64,000 nt of DNA from the NCBI RefSeq assembly GCF_021545335.1, contig NZ_CP089312.1:1240001-1304000 (forward strand), in the 5' to 3' direction. The DNA comes from Streptomyces sp. GQFP. GTDB taxonomy: Bacteria; Actinomycetota; Actinomycetes; Streptomycetales; Streptomycetaceae. Made by a program: the position numbers and the translations under genes. Shown piece by piece: positions 44,655 through 52,337 of the stretch (positions within the stretch are counted from its first letter, which is position 1; each line of letters starts with the position of its first letter). The notes under the pieces are model-generated. The model made no database searches and was not told where the DNA came from. It was given only the letters and a program-made list of their open reading frames with translations.

Positions 44655-45247
44655 GCGGAAACCTGTGTCCGCTCGGACTCATCCTGGCCAAGGGCGCGGG
44701 TGAGCGCGTCCCACACCTGGTCGGGGTCCCCGGTCTCCAGGATCATCCCGGCCGCTACGTCCAGCGCCGTGTCGATGATGCCGCCGTTCTTCCTCTTTTC
44801 CTCGGCGATCGTCCGCAGAGCGCGAACAACTTTCGGCCGGGCCGCCGCGTGCGCTGCGGGGAGCCGGTCGGTCGCGTCCGCGAGATCCCAGCCGCCCGGG
44901 ACCTGGTACGAGGCAGGGCCGTTATCGTCACAGTCGATTACCTTGGGCGTGGTGACGCGGGAGCCCAGTTCGATGTTCAGACGGAGCCGGGACGCATCCC
45001 GGAACAGGGCGGTGATGTCCGGCCCCATACCGTCGAGGATCACCTCGGAGACGGCGTACCCGTGCTCGCGCAGGAGGATGCGGGCGAACCACACGGCAGT
45101 GCCGGGGTTGATGCGGTGCCGGTCGTAGACGAGGGTGGCTGTGCCATCTGTGCGGCGGACGTCACAGATTTCCGCGACCTTGCCGGGCGAGGTGACGGGG
45201 CCTCGTCGGACCGTTAGCGCGAGGTCGCGAGGGATGGTGATTGTCAT
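44651..45247 (-). CDS. Hypothetical protein, 198 aa, accessory element
   Basis: MTITIPRDLALTVRRGPVTS at the N-terminus, then GTAVWFARILLREHGYAVSE and a helical C-terminus (PKVVRALRTIAEEKRKNGG). Start and stop both form ATGA overlaps with neighbours. No catalytic motif or family is recognised. Codon use is less G/C-biased than in the flanking chromosome. Confidence 0.55.
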   Translation of the reverse strand: MTITIPRDLALTVRRGPVTSPGKVAEICDVRRTDGTATLVYDRHRINPGTAVWFARILLREHGYAVSEVILDGMGPDITALFRDASRLRLNIELGSRVTTPKVIDCDDNGPASYQVPGGWDLADATDRLPAAHAAARPKVVRALRTIAEEKRKNGGIIDTALDVAAGMILETGDPDQVWDALTRALGQDESERTQVSA

Positions 45248-45567
45248 GCCGGCACCTCCGCCGCGGTGCCGTCCTGAGGGGCGATGTGCCGGAGGGCGGC
45301 GGTGAGCATGGCCAGCGGGTTGCTGCCGGGCGTCAGCGGGACGATGATCATCAGCTGGTCGATGAGGTTGTTGATGCCTTCGGTGAGGTGTCCGGCGTCC
45401 CGGAAGCCGGTGCGCAGGCCTTCCAGGATGGTCTCGGCAGTGTCGCAGCGGTCGGTGTGGACGGCGCACTGGGCGCACAGCCCGTACTGGTTGCCGGCCT
45501 GGCCGGTGCGGACCGTGACGGCGGGACCGCCCTCGTACGCGCACACAGTGGTGCCAGTGGTCATCAT
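45244..45567 (-). CDS. Small Cys-rich protein, 107 aa
   Basis: MMTTGTTVCAYEGGPAVTVR, then YGLCAQCAVHTDRC. Four Cys spaced C-x21-C-x2-C-x6-C suggest a zinc-binding knuckle. The C-terminal half is helical (GINNLIDQLMIIVPLTPGSN). It overlaps both neighbours by ATGA. Confidence 0.55.
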   Translation of the reverse strand: MMTTGTTVCAYEGGPAVTVRTGQAGNQYGLCAQCAVHTDRCDTAETILEGLRTGFRDAGHLTEGINNLIDQLMIIVPLTPGSNPLAMLTAALRHIAPQDGTAAEVPA

Positions 45568-45914
45568 CGCGGCATCACGCCCTGGTTGGCGATCAGCGCG
45601 CGGGCGGCCCACAGGGTAGTGACGGGGTCCTGGTCGGCGGGGACGACAAGGAGGTGAGTGCCGCCAGCCTCCAGGTAGTGCGCGTACAGGCCGTCCAAGG
45701 GGTCGTCCAACTCCACGACCTGGATTCCGTGCGCAGCGGTGAGCGCCTTGATCGCGGTGGTGGGGTCGGTGATGGCGGCCATGATGCGGGCGGCGTCCTG
45801 CTCGACACGGGCCTGCATTTCTGCGTCGAGATTGAGGGCTTCGGGCTGTGGGGACGGCGAAGCAAGGTGCTTGGTGACGCCGACGGGAGCGACGCTTGTT
45901 ACTGTTTTCGCCAT
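45564..45914 (-). CDS. Hypothetical protein, 116 aa, first gene of the coupled chain
   Basis: MAKTVTSVAPVGVTKHLASP, then an acidic helical middle and a C-terminal PVTTLWAARALIANQGVMPR. AAGGAG precedes ATG 45914. It starts the four-gene chain 45914 to 44451 in which each stop overlaps the next start by 4 nt. Transcription probably begins in the inverted-repeat-rich region upstream. Confidence 0.55.
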   Translation of the reverse strand: MAKTVTSVAPVGVTKHLASPSPQPEALNLDAEMQARVEQDAARIMAAITDPTTAIKALTAAHGIQVVELDDPLDGLYAHYLEAGGTHLLVVPADQDPVTTLWAARALIANQGVMPR

Positions 45915-46020
45915 GGTCTTGCTCCTTCGATGGAGAGATGGGCCCAGGCCTCGGGGCCGGTGACGTAACCACCAACCGAGGCCGTTCTTCTTTTCTTGGT
46001 AGTCGCCCTGATGAGGGCGG

Positions 46021-46103
46021 GCCAGACGGGCCTTCTCCGTTCGAGGGGCATTACCCCGAGACCGAATACCCGTCTGGCAAATGGCGCGTAAAATGCGCCA
46101 TTT
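46021..46103. promoter_or_regulatory. Inverted repeats upstream of the coupled accessory chain
   Basis: Two inverted repeats: GCCAGACGGG (46021-46030) with CCCGTCTGGC (46069-46078), and AAATGGCGC - GTAAAAT - GCGCCATTT (46079-46103), 9-bp perfect arms. They abut each other in an AT-rich patch about 110-190 nt before the chain's first start. They look like operators or a transcription-control hairpin; the regulator at 37914 is a candidate binder. Confidence 0.6.
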
Positions 46104-46122
46104 CGGAGATTTTGAGCGGCTG

Positions 46123-46260
46123 TTACGCCGCGACGGCGAGGGCCAGGCAGTCGACCGCGGCCTTGCACTCCGCCTCCCTCGGCCGGTACAGGGAGACGAG
46201 GCGGGCGACCTGCGCCCGGGTGTAGCGGCAGACCTGTGCGGGTCTGGTGGGCACGGCCAC
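46123..46260 (-). CDS. Small ORF, 45 aa
   Basis: From GTG 46260: AVPTRPAQVCRYTRAQVARL, VSLYRPREAECKAAVDCLAL, AVAA. It has three cysteines and normal coding bias but no strong ribosome-binding site. It lies between the frameshifted gene and the inverted repeats. Confidence 0.35.
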   Translation of the reverse strand: MAVPTRPAQVCRYTRAQVARLVSLYRPREAECKAAVDCLALAVAA

Positions 46261-46303
46261 CGTGGATGGTGCGGCGCGTACGGGCGGTCACCGCTGGCTC
46301 GAC

Positions 46304-46484
46304 TCACACGCGCTTCGCCGCGGTCCGCAGCCCGTTGGCACAGCCGGTCACCGTCTCACGGTCGGCGCCGGAGGCGATCAGCCACGCGGCGAGGGAGCGC
46401 GGCCGGCCACGGCACGAGGCAGATGGCGGCGCGGAGGATACGACGCGTGACGCGCCGCTCGCGACGTATGGCAGGCTTCTGCAC
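46304..46484 (-). pseudogene. Frameshifted small gene, accessory element
   Basis: GTG 46484 has AGGAGA 6 nt upstream and reads QKPAIRRERRVTRRILRAAI. The rest of the protein, SLAAWLIASGADRETVTGCA and NGLRTAAKRV-stop at 46304, is in another frame. The shift lies at about 46385-46400, in a G/C-rich run. Joined, they would make a basic protein of about 60 residues. Confidence 0.55.
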
Positions 46485-46665
46485 AGCGGGTCTCCTGGTT
46501 AAGTCAGGTGGATTCCGTCAGGTCGTTGGGCGGTGTTGCGAGCACCGACCAAGGGCCGTTTCCGTTTCCCGAAATGGCTAACCACGCATCTACGCAGAAT
46601 CTGGAAACCTTGCAGATGCACAAGCCTCGTGCGAAGGTTCCCTGCCTCCGCAGAGAGGGAGCAGC

Positions 46666-46932
46666 GTGAGCTGCGGGCGGGAGAGTCCCCCACCCAGGCG
46701 CACCAAGCCCTGCCCCATCCGGGTGCCGGGCTCGCTACGAGACGCTTACGGGCGTATCTACGGGCGGCTCGAAACCGACCGCACGAACGATCTGCTCGAC
46801 CACATGCGTGCGCGCGTTCGCGAGCACGGAGACGAGCAGGACCACGCCGACCTCGCGACCGCCGAGCAGGAACTGGCCGAGCGGCGCGCCTGCAAGGGCG
46901 GACGGCCGAAGAGCGAGCCGCCCGTCGGATAG
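46666..46932 (+). CDS. Small basic/acidic helical protein, 88 aa, right end of the element
   Basis: GTG 46666 with GAGGGAG upstream: SCGRESPPPRRTKPCPIRVP, then GSLRDAYGRIYGRLETDRTN and a charged helix ending RACKGGRPKSEPPVG. It could be a DNA-binding accessory factor; no family is recognised. It is divergent from the frameshifted gene across 180 nt that contains CCGTTTCCGTTTCCCG, related to CCCGTTTCCGATTTCCCG at about 43096. Confidence 0.55.
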   Translation: MSCGRESPPPRRTKPCPIRVPGSLRDAYGRIYGRLETDRTNDLLDHMRARVREHGDEQDHADLATAEQELAERRACKGGRPKSEPPVG

Positions 46933-47057
46933 CTGAGCGCGGCGGCATCTCACATTCGTCTCACAGTCCGGCTGACACGCACTGGTAAAAGTGCAGGACA
47001 GCCGGGCTGCGGTGGACGAATCGCGCAGCGCGCGGACGCCATGGACGACTCGTAGAG

Positions 47058-47072
47058 TCGAACCATGGATCT
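47058..47072. repeat. Right junction (candidate attR) core, overlapping ligase start
   Basis: TCGAACCATGGATCT matches the left junction at 14 of 15 positions. The ATG inside it is the ligase start codon, so the element joins exactly at the ligase 5' end. Confidence 0.55.
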
Positions 47073-48135
47073 CCCGGTCATGCCCCCCGTAAAACCCATG
47101 CTCGCCAAGTCCGTAGCCAAGATCCCCCCGGACATGCACTACGAGGCGAAGTGGGACGGCTTCCGGGCCATCGTGTTCCGGGACGGCGGCGAGGTCGAGA
47201 TCGGGAGCCGCACCGGCAAGTCCCTGACCAGGTACTTCCCGGAGCTGGTGGCGGCCCTGCGGGACCGGTTGCCCGAGCGGTGCGTGCTGGACGGGGAGAT
47301 CGTGATCGCGCTCGGTGGGCGGCTCGACTTCGACGCGCTGACCGAGCGGATCCACCCGGCCGCGTCCCGGGTGCGGACGCTGGCCGAGCGGACGCCCGCC
47401 TCGTTCGTCGCGTTCGATCTGCTGGCGCTGGCCGACGAGTCGCTCCTCGACGTCCCGCTGACCGACCGGCGCGCGCTGCTCACCCTGGCCTTGTCCGGCG
47501 TGACCGCGCCCGTGCATGTGGCGCCGGCGACCACCGACATCGAGGTGGCCCAGCAGTGGTTCGAGCAGTACGAGGGGGCCGGGCTCGACGGTGTCATCGC
47601 CAAGCCGCTCAGCCTGCTCTACCGCCAGGACGAGCGGGTCATGTTCAAGGTCAAGCACGAGCGGACGGCCGATGTCGTGGTCGCCGGGTACCGGCTGCAC
47701 AAGAGCGGACCGATCGTGGGTTCGCTGCTGCTCGGGCTGTACGACGCCCGGGGCACCCTCCAGCATGTCGGGGTGAGCGCCGCGTTCCCGATGAAGCGGC
47801 GGGCCGAACTCGTAGAGGAACTGGAGCCGCTACGGCTGGCGGACGTGAGTGAGCATCCGTGGGCCGCCTGGGCGGACGAGGCGGCCCACGAGGCCTCGCG
47901 GCTGCCGGGGGCGCCTAGCCGGTGGTCGGCGAAGAAGGACTTCTCGTGGATCCCGTTGCGGCCCGAACTGGTGGCCGAGGTGGCGTACGACCACATGGAG
48001 AACGGCGTGCGCTTCCGGCACACGGCCCGTTTCCGCCGCTGGCGCCCGGACCGTACGGCCGACAGCTGCACGTACGACCAGTTGGAGGAGCCGGTGGGGT
48101 ACGACCTCGCGGAGATCCTCGGCCCGGAGGGCTGA
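47065..48135 (+). CDS. ATP-dependent DNA ligase (LigC/LigD-ligase type)
   Basis: 356 residues. The adenylation motif KWDG is at residue 29 (YEAKWDGFRA). Later nucleotidyl-transfer motifs follow, including LDGEIVIALG and EGAGLDGVIAKPL, then a C-terminal OB-fold with VAYDHMENGVRFRHTARFRR. It seals breaks in Ku-dependent end joining with the LigD-type polymerase at 35768-36778. The ATG lies inside the right junction repeat, so its original promoter has been displaced by the element. The ribosome-binding site before it is weak. Confidence 0.92.
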   Translation: MDLPVMPPVKPMLAKSVAKIPPDMHYEAKWDGFRAIVFRDGGEVEIGSRTGKSLTRYFPELVAALRDRLPERCVLDGEIVIALGGRLDFDALTERIHPAASRVRTLAERTPASFVAFDLLALADESLLDVPLTDRRALLTLALSGVTAPVHVAPATTDIEVAQQWFEQYEGAGLDGVIAKPLSLLYRQDERVMFKVKHERTADVVVAGYRLHKSGPIVGSLLLGLYDARGTLQHVGVSAAFPMKRRAELVEELEPLRLADVSEHPWAAWADEAAHEASRLPGAPSRWSAKKDFSWIPLRPELVAEVAYDHMENGVRFRHTARFRRWRPDRTADSCTYDQLEEPVGYDLAEILGPEG

Positions 48136-48254
48136 GGCCACCCCCGGGGGACCTCGGCCGTGGGCCGTTCGGCCCCTTCGCCGCGCGCGATCAGAATCAA
48201 TCGGGTATGGCCACCAATGAACAGATAAGCGCACAATCGTAGAGATACGGACTG

Positions 48255-49283
48255 GTGGCGACGGTGGACATGCGACAGATCGCGCGAACGGCACGCACAC
48301 GGCGCCGCGGAACGGCCACGGCGGCGCTGGTGGCGGCCGCTGCCGTGACGGCATCCCTGATGGCCGGCTGCACCTCGGGCGACCGACCCGACGATGGGCG
48401 CGGACAGACCCACAGCCGTAGCCAGGAGCCCGACCAGCGCGAATCCGAGGGGCACGACCCGATGAGCGCCGGCTCGGCCCTCGCCGTGAAGATCGACAAC
48501 GTCCGCGCGGCCCGCCCCCAGACGGGCCTTGAGGCGGCGGACATCGTGTACGCCGAGCAGGTCGAGGGCGGTCTGAGCCGGCTGATGGCGGTGTACGCGA
48601 CACAGCTGCCGAAGGCCGTCGGGCCGGTACGCAGCGCACGCGAGTCCGATCTGGAGCTGCTCCGCCAGTTCCAGGAGCCAACGCTCGCCTTCTCCGGCGC
48701 CCAGGGCAAGCTGCTGCCGCTGATCGACAAGGCGCCACTGAACGCCGAGTCACCGTCGTCGGCCGCTTCCGGCGCCTACTACCGGGGCGTCGGCAAAGTG
48801 GCGCCGCACAACCTCTACCTGCGACCGCAGCGGCTGCTCGACGCCGTGCCCGGAGCGGCGGCGCTGACGACCGGCTTCCGGTACGGCGCCGCCCCCGAGG
48901 GCGGGACCCCGGCGAAGTCGCGCACCGTCCGCTTCCCGTCGGCGCGCTTCACCTTCACCTGGTCCGCGGACCGGCACGGCTGGCTGGTGTCGATGGACGG
49001 CACCCCGACCCTCGCGACCGACGGCAAGCGGCTCGCCGCTCCGACGGTCGTCGTGCAGTACGTGAAGGTGCGCGAGTCGCGGTTCCACGACGTCCTCGGC
49101 AACAACTCGCCGTACACCCAGACCGTGGGCTCGGGCCGGGCCCAAGTCCTGCGCGACGGGCGGGTGTTCGAGGTGGAGTGGCGGCGCGGGACGGCGGCGG
49201 ACGGGACGGACTTCACGACGGCGGACGGTACGCCGGTGAACTTCGCGAAGGGGCAGGTGTGGGTGGTGTTCGCGACGGCCTGA
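48255..49283 (+). CDS. DUF3048 lipoprotein (YerB-like)
   Basis: 342 residues. Signal with lipobox ASLMAGC (Cys near 39), then two DUF3048 halves: AVKIDNVRAARPQTGLEAAD ... MAVYATQLPKAVGPVRSARE, and VRFPSARFTFTWSADRHGWL ... GRVFEVEWRRGTAADGTDFT. Expected to be anchored outside the membrane; the function is unknown. GTG 48255 is chosen; an ATG at 48270 is possible. Confidence 0.82.
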   Translation: MATVDMRQIARTARTRRRGTATAALVAAAAVTASLMAGCTSGDRPDDGRGQTHSRSQEPDQRESEGHDPMSAGSALAVKIDNVRAARPQTGLEAADIVYAEQVEGGLSRLMAVYATQLPKAVGPVRSARESDLELLRQFQEPTLAFSGAQGKLLPLIDKAPLNAESPSSAASGAYYRGVGKVAPHNLYLRPQRLLDAVPGAAALTTGFRYGAAPEGGTPAKSRTVRFPSARFTFTWSADRHGWLVSMDGTPTLATDGKRLAAPTVVVQYVKVRESRFHDVLGNNSPYTQTVGSGRAQVLRDGRVFEVEWRRGTAADGTDFTTADGTPVNFAKGQVWVVFATA

Positions 49284-49294
49284 CCTAGCCCCCC

Positions 49295-49455
49295 GGACGA
49301 CTCAGGAGCGCCTGACCGAGTCCCCGGACGGCTTCGGGAGCGCCTGGCCAGATCCCTGTTCCGCTCATGAGCGTCTGGCCAGTCCCCGTTCCGCTTATGA
49401 GCGCCTGACCAAGGCCCCGTTCCCCTCATGAGCGCCTGGCCAAGCCCCCCTACGG
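49295..49455. repeat. Degenerate 31-bp tandem repeat, five units
   Basis: The motif AGCGCCTG(G/A)CC or a close variant recurs at 49307, 49339, 49370, 49400 and 49431, spacing 30-32 nt. Each unit also carries (T/C)CCC(C/T)G(T/G) and a TCATGAG-like part. It fills the space between two convergent genes. There are no spacers of variable sequence, so it is not a CRISPR array. Confidence 0.75.
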
Positions 49456-49456
49456 T

Positions 49457-49789
49457 TCAGGCGCGATGGCCGAGGCGTTCCCCGATCGCCGACTCCGCCT
49501 CCGCCCTGGCGACACCGAGCGCCTCCCGGGCCTCGTCGGCCGAGGCGAAACCGAGGGCCGCCGCTATCTCCGGCCAGCCGGTGCCCGCGGCGAGCAGGGC
49601 CTCGGCGGCGGCTCCGGCGGCGACGAGGGAGGCACGGCGGGCCCGGTCGAGTTCGGCGAGCGTGCGCAGCAGGTCGGGTGCCGTCGCGGCGTCTGCGAGA
49701 CCGTCCTGCGCCGTACGGCGGGCCTGGTCTGCGGTGACCCACCAGTCGGCGGGGGTGTGCGGGGGCCGGGTGACGAGGGTCGGGCTCAC
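49457..49789 (-). CDS. Hypothetical helical protein, 110 aa
   Basis: GTG 49789 (SPTLVTRPPHTPADWWVTAD) with GGAAGG upstream. The middle is an Ala-rich helix. The C-terminal segment WPEIAAALGFASADEAREAL resembles a helix-turn-helix of short Streptomyces regulators. The function is unknown. Confidence 0.55.
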   Translation of the reverse strand: MSPTLVTRPPHTPADWWVTADQARRTAQDGLADAATAPDLLRTLAELDRARRASLVAAGAAAEALLAAGTGWPEIAAALGFASADEAREALGVARAEAESAIGERLGHRA

Positions 49790-49961
49790 GGGGGTTCGCC
49801 TTCCGTGCCGGGTGGCGTGCTGTGCGGACTTCCAGGGTAACCCCGCGATCCGCACAGCGGAACTACTGGTCCGGTCAGCGGACCAGCGCTCACCACATCA
49901 CCCGCTACATCACCAGCCACGCCACCCACCGCATCCCCCCGCATCGCCAACTGCCGCCACC

Positions 49962-50747
49962 TCACGCCTCGAACGGCAACCCCGCCCGCCCCAACTCCCC
50001 CGCCGCTCCGCGCAGCGCCCCCGCGAATCGCACCACCCGTTCGTCCGTGAACCGCGTACTCGGCCCGCCGAAGGACAGCGCGGCCACCACGGCCCCGCTC
50101 CTCCCCCGTACCGGAACGGCCACCGCCGACAGGCCCTCCTCGCGCTCGCCGTGGCTGACGGCATACCCGTGGCCGCGGGCCTCCTCGATCCAGCGCCGCA
50201 GGGTCGTCAGATGTCCGGCGCCGTACGGTGAGGCCTCCGCGACCCGGAGCAGCAGCGCGTCCGGGGCGTCGAGGAGCAGGGCCTTGGCGACGCCGCCCGC
50301 CCAGAGCGGGAGTTCGTCGCCCACGCGCACGACCTGGCGCAGCGCCTGCGGTCCCTCCTCCTGGGCGATGCAGACGCGGCGGATGTCCCGGCGTACGTAC
50401 AGATGCACGGTCTCCTTGTGCTCGGCGGCGAGGTCGCGCAGCAGCGCCTGGGCCGCGGCCGGGAGCCGCCAGGCCTGTTCGGCGAGCCGGGACCAGCGCA
50501 GCAGTGCGGGGCCCGCGATGTAGCGGCCGTGCTCGTCGACCCAGAGGAGCCCATTGAGCCGCAGGGTCTGGAGCAGGCGCAGCACGGTGGTCTTCGGCAG
50601 CCCGGAGGCGCTGACGATCTCGCGGATGGTCAGCGCGGGGCGGACCTCGTCGAAGAGTCCGAGGATGTCGATGGCCCGCTGGACGGTACGCATCCCCGCG
50701 GGTTCGGACTCGGTCGCGGCCCCTGCCCCGGATGCTCCGGCTGCCAT
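49962..50747 (-). CDS. IclR-family regulator next to the pca locus
   Basis: 261 residues. An Ala/Gly-rich leader precedes the winged HTH (RAIDILGLFDEVRPALTIRE; SASGLPKTTVLRLLQTLRL) and the effector domain. GGAGGAAACAGGA precedes ATG 50747. It lies 116 nt downstream of the pcaV-type gene on the same strand and may be a second regulator of aromatic catabolism, though position is the only support. Confidence 0.85.
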   Translation of the reverse strand: MAAGASGAGAATESEPAGMRTVQRAIDILGLFDEVRPALTIREIVSASGLPKTTVLRLLQTLRLNGLLWVDEHGRYIAGPALLRWSRLAEQAWRLPAAAQALLRDLAAEHKETVHLYVRRDIRRVCIAQEEGPQALRQVVRVGDELPLWAGGVAKALLLDAPDALLLRVAEASPYGAGHLTTLRRWIEEARGHGYAVSHGEREEGLSAVAVPVRGRSGAVVAALSFGGPSTRFTDERVVRFAGALRGAAGELGRAGLPFEA

Positions 50748-50863
50748 TCCTGTTTCCTCCTCGGCTCCCGACCGGCCATCCCCTGGTCCGGGCGGCGGTC
50801 TCGCCCTGCACGGTATCCGTTCCAGGTCCGCTGGGCGGACCCGGTGGCAGGGAGGGAACCAGG

Positions 50864-51328
50864 TCAGCGCTGGGAGGCGAGCGGCTCCCCCGGGTTGCGC
50901 AGACCTTCCGCCGCGTCGGCGACGCGCTGGATGAGGTCGAGGAACACGGTCTGCTCGTCGGCGGAGAGCGGGGCCAGGAAGACCTGGTTCATCCGGGCCG
51001 TCCGCACGGTCAGCTTGCGGTGGGTGCGCACGCCGTCGTCCGTGGGGCGCAGCAGGGAGCGGCGGCCGTCCTCCGGGTCGCGCACCTTGTCGATGAGGGC
51101 CCGGCGGCCGAGCCTGCTGACGACCTCGGCGACCGTGGACCGGTCGAGGCCCACCCGTTCCCCGACCGTGCGCTGGTCCATGCCGGGTTCGGCGACCAGC
51201 GCGTTCAGGACCGCGAACTGCGGTGAGGTGATCTCCTCGGAGACCATCGTGTTCCACAGCAGGTAGTGCGCCTGCTGCAGTCGCCGGGCGAGGTGCCCGG
51301 GGTGGGTGGAGAGGTCCACCGCGGCCAT
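50864..51328 (-). CDS. pcaV: MarR-family repressor of the pca operon
   Basis: 154 residues with the MarR winged HTH (QRTVGERVGLDRSTVAEVVS; LGRRALIDKVRDPEDGRRSL). It is divergent from pcaIJFHGBL, exactly as PcaV of S. coelicolor, a MarR repressor relieved by protocatechuate. AGGAG precedes ATG 51328. The conserved ligand-binding Arg of PcaV cannot be assigned with certainty by eye. Confidence 0.88.
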   Translation of the reverse strand: MAAVDLSTHPGHLARRLQQAHYLLWNTMVSEEITSPQFAVLNALVAEPGMDQRTVGERVGLDRSTVAEVVSRLGRRALIDKVRDPEDGRRSLLRPTDDGVRTHRKLTVRTARMNQVFLAPLSADEQTVFLDLIQRVADAAEGLRNPGEPLASQR

Positions 51329-51464
51329 GTCCGCTCCTGGGGTCGTCTGCGTGATCGCCTGTATGGGCGTACGGAATTTCGTTGGTGTACTGACGATACA
51401 GCCCACCCCTCCCCCTGTCTCCAGTCCGGGAACAGGGCTACCACCTGCAATTTCCCAACCCCTC

Positions 51465-51530
51465 TTGACGCCATGACCCGCGAGTGGCAGCGTGAAGGAA
51501 ACCTCGCCGAAATACTCAGTGCCCTGAGTA
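51465..51530 (+). promoter_or_regulatory. pca promoter with overlapping downstream palindromic operator
   Basis: TTGACG (51465), 17-nt spacer and CAGCGT (51488-51493) form a candidate promoter. A perfect 18-bp sequence TACTCAGTGCCCTGAGTA (arms of 7, 4-nt centre) lies at 51513-51530, about 15-30 nt past the expected start point. Such a site would let the divergent MarR repressor block the operon by steric hindrance. Confidence 0.65.
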
Positions 51531-51581
51531 ATCGCGCGCGGAAGAGCACGGAAGACGCTCGGAAGAGATGGGGCTTCACGG

Positions 51582-52337
51582 ATGGACAAGGTGGTCGCCA
51601 CAGCCCTGGAGGCGGTGGCCGATGTGCCGGACGGCGCGTCGCTCGCGGTGGGCGGTTTCGGGCTCAGCGGTGTGCCGAACGTACTGATCCAGGCGTTGTA
51701 CGAGCGCGCGGTCTCGGGCCTGTCGGTGGTGTCCAACAACTGCGGAGCCATGGAGTCCGGCCTCGCGGTACTGCTCGCGGCGGGCCGTATCGCCCGCGTC
51801 ACCGGCTCGTACATCGGTGCGAACAAGGAGTTCGCCCGCCAGTATCTGGCCGGTGAACTGGAGGTCGAGCTGATCCCGCAGGGCACCCTCGCCGAGCGGC
51901 TGCGCGCCGGCGGCGCCGGCATCCCCGCCTTCTTCACTCCGGCCGGCGTCGGCACCCAGGTCGCGGAGGGCGGACTGCCCTGGCGGTACGACGGCCAGGG
52001 CGGCGTCTCGCTGGCCTCACCGCCGAAGGAGGTACGGGAGTTCGACGGCACGGAGTACGTGCTGGAGCGCGGTATCCGCACCGACTTCGCGCTGGTCCGC
52101 GCCGCCAAGGGTGACCGGCACGGCAACCTCGTCTTCAACAAATCCACCCGGAACTTCAACCCCCTCGCCGCGATGGCCGGCCGGATCACGGTCGCGGAGG
52201 TGGAGGAGCTGGTCGAGCCGGGTGAGATCGACCCGGACGCGGTGCACCTGCCGGGCATCTTCGTGCAGCGGGTCATCGCCCTCACCCCCGAGCAGGCGAG
52301 CGCCAAGATGATCGAGCAGCGGACGGTGAGCAGCTGA
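51582..52337 (+). CDS. pcaI: 3-oxoadipate CoA-transferase subunit A
   Basis: 251 residues, class I CoA-transferase alpha subunit ([40 protein letters not shown]). With PcaJ it moves CoA from succinyl-CoA to 3-oxoadipate. The first gene of the operon; its stop overlaps the PcaJ start by 1 nt (TGATG). Confidence 0.92.
   Translation: MDKVVATALEAVADVPDGASLAVGGFGLSGVPNVLIQALYERAVSGLSVVSNNCGAMESGLAVLLAAGRIARVTGSYIGANKEFARQYLAGELEVELIPQGTLAERLRAGGAGIPAFFTPAGVGTQVAEGGLPWRYDGQGGVSLASPPKEVREFDGTEYVLERGIRTDFALVRAAKGDRHGNLVFNKSTRNFNPLAAMAGRITVAEVEELVEPGEIDPDAVHLPGIFVQRVIALTPEQASAKMIEQRTVSS

Larger units (their letters stand above)
36847..47072. mobile_element. Putative integrated element splitting the divergent NHEJ pair (10.2 kb, decayed)
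   Basis: Bounded by a 15-bp direct repeat (14/15 identical): TCGAACCAGGGATCT at 36847 and TCGAACCATGGATCT at 47058. Inside are about 17 small genes with weak homology, two frameshifted genes, an integrase-tail remnant at the left end, several 4-nt-overlap gene chains, and lower G/C and less biased codon use than the flanks. Removing it leaves ligD and the ligase divergent about 75 nt apart, the arrangement expected for an NHEJ pair. No replication initiator, relaxase or TraB-like ATPase is present. Confidence 0.6.

Noticed and set aside
36847..47072. An intact conjugative element (AICE) or prophage
   Set aside because: No replication initiator, FtsK/TraB-like ATPase, relaxase, terminase, capsid or intact integrase could be found.
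49295..49455. CRISPR array
   Set aside because: Units are contiguous and degenerate with no unique spacers, and no cas genes are nearby.
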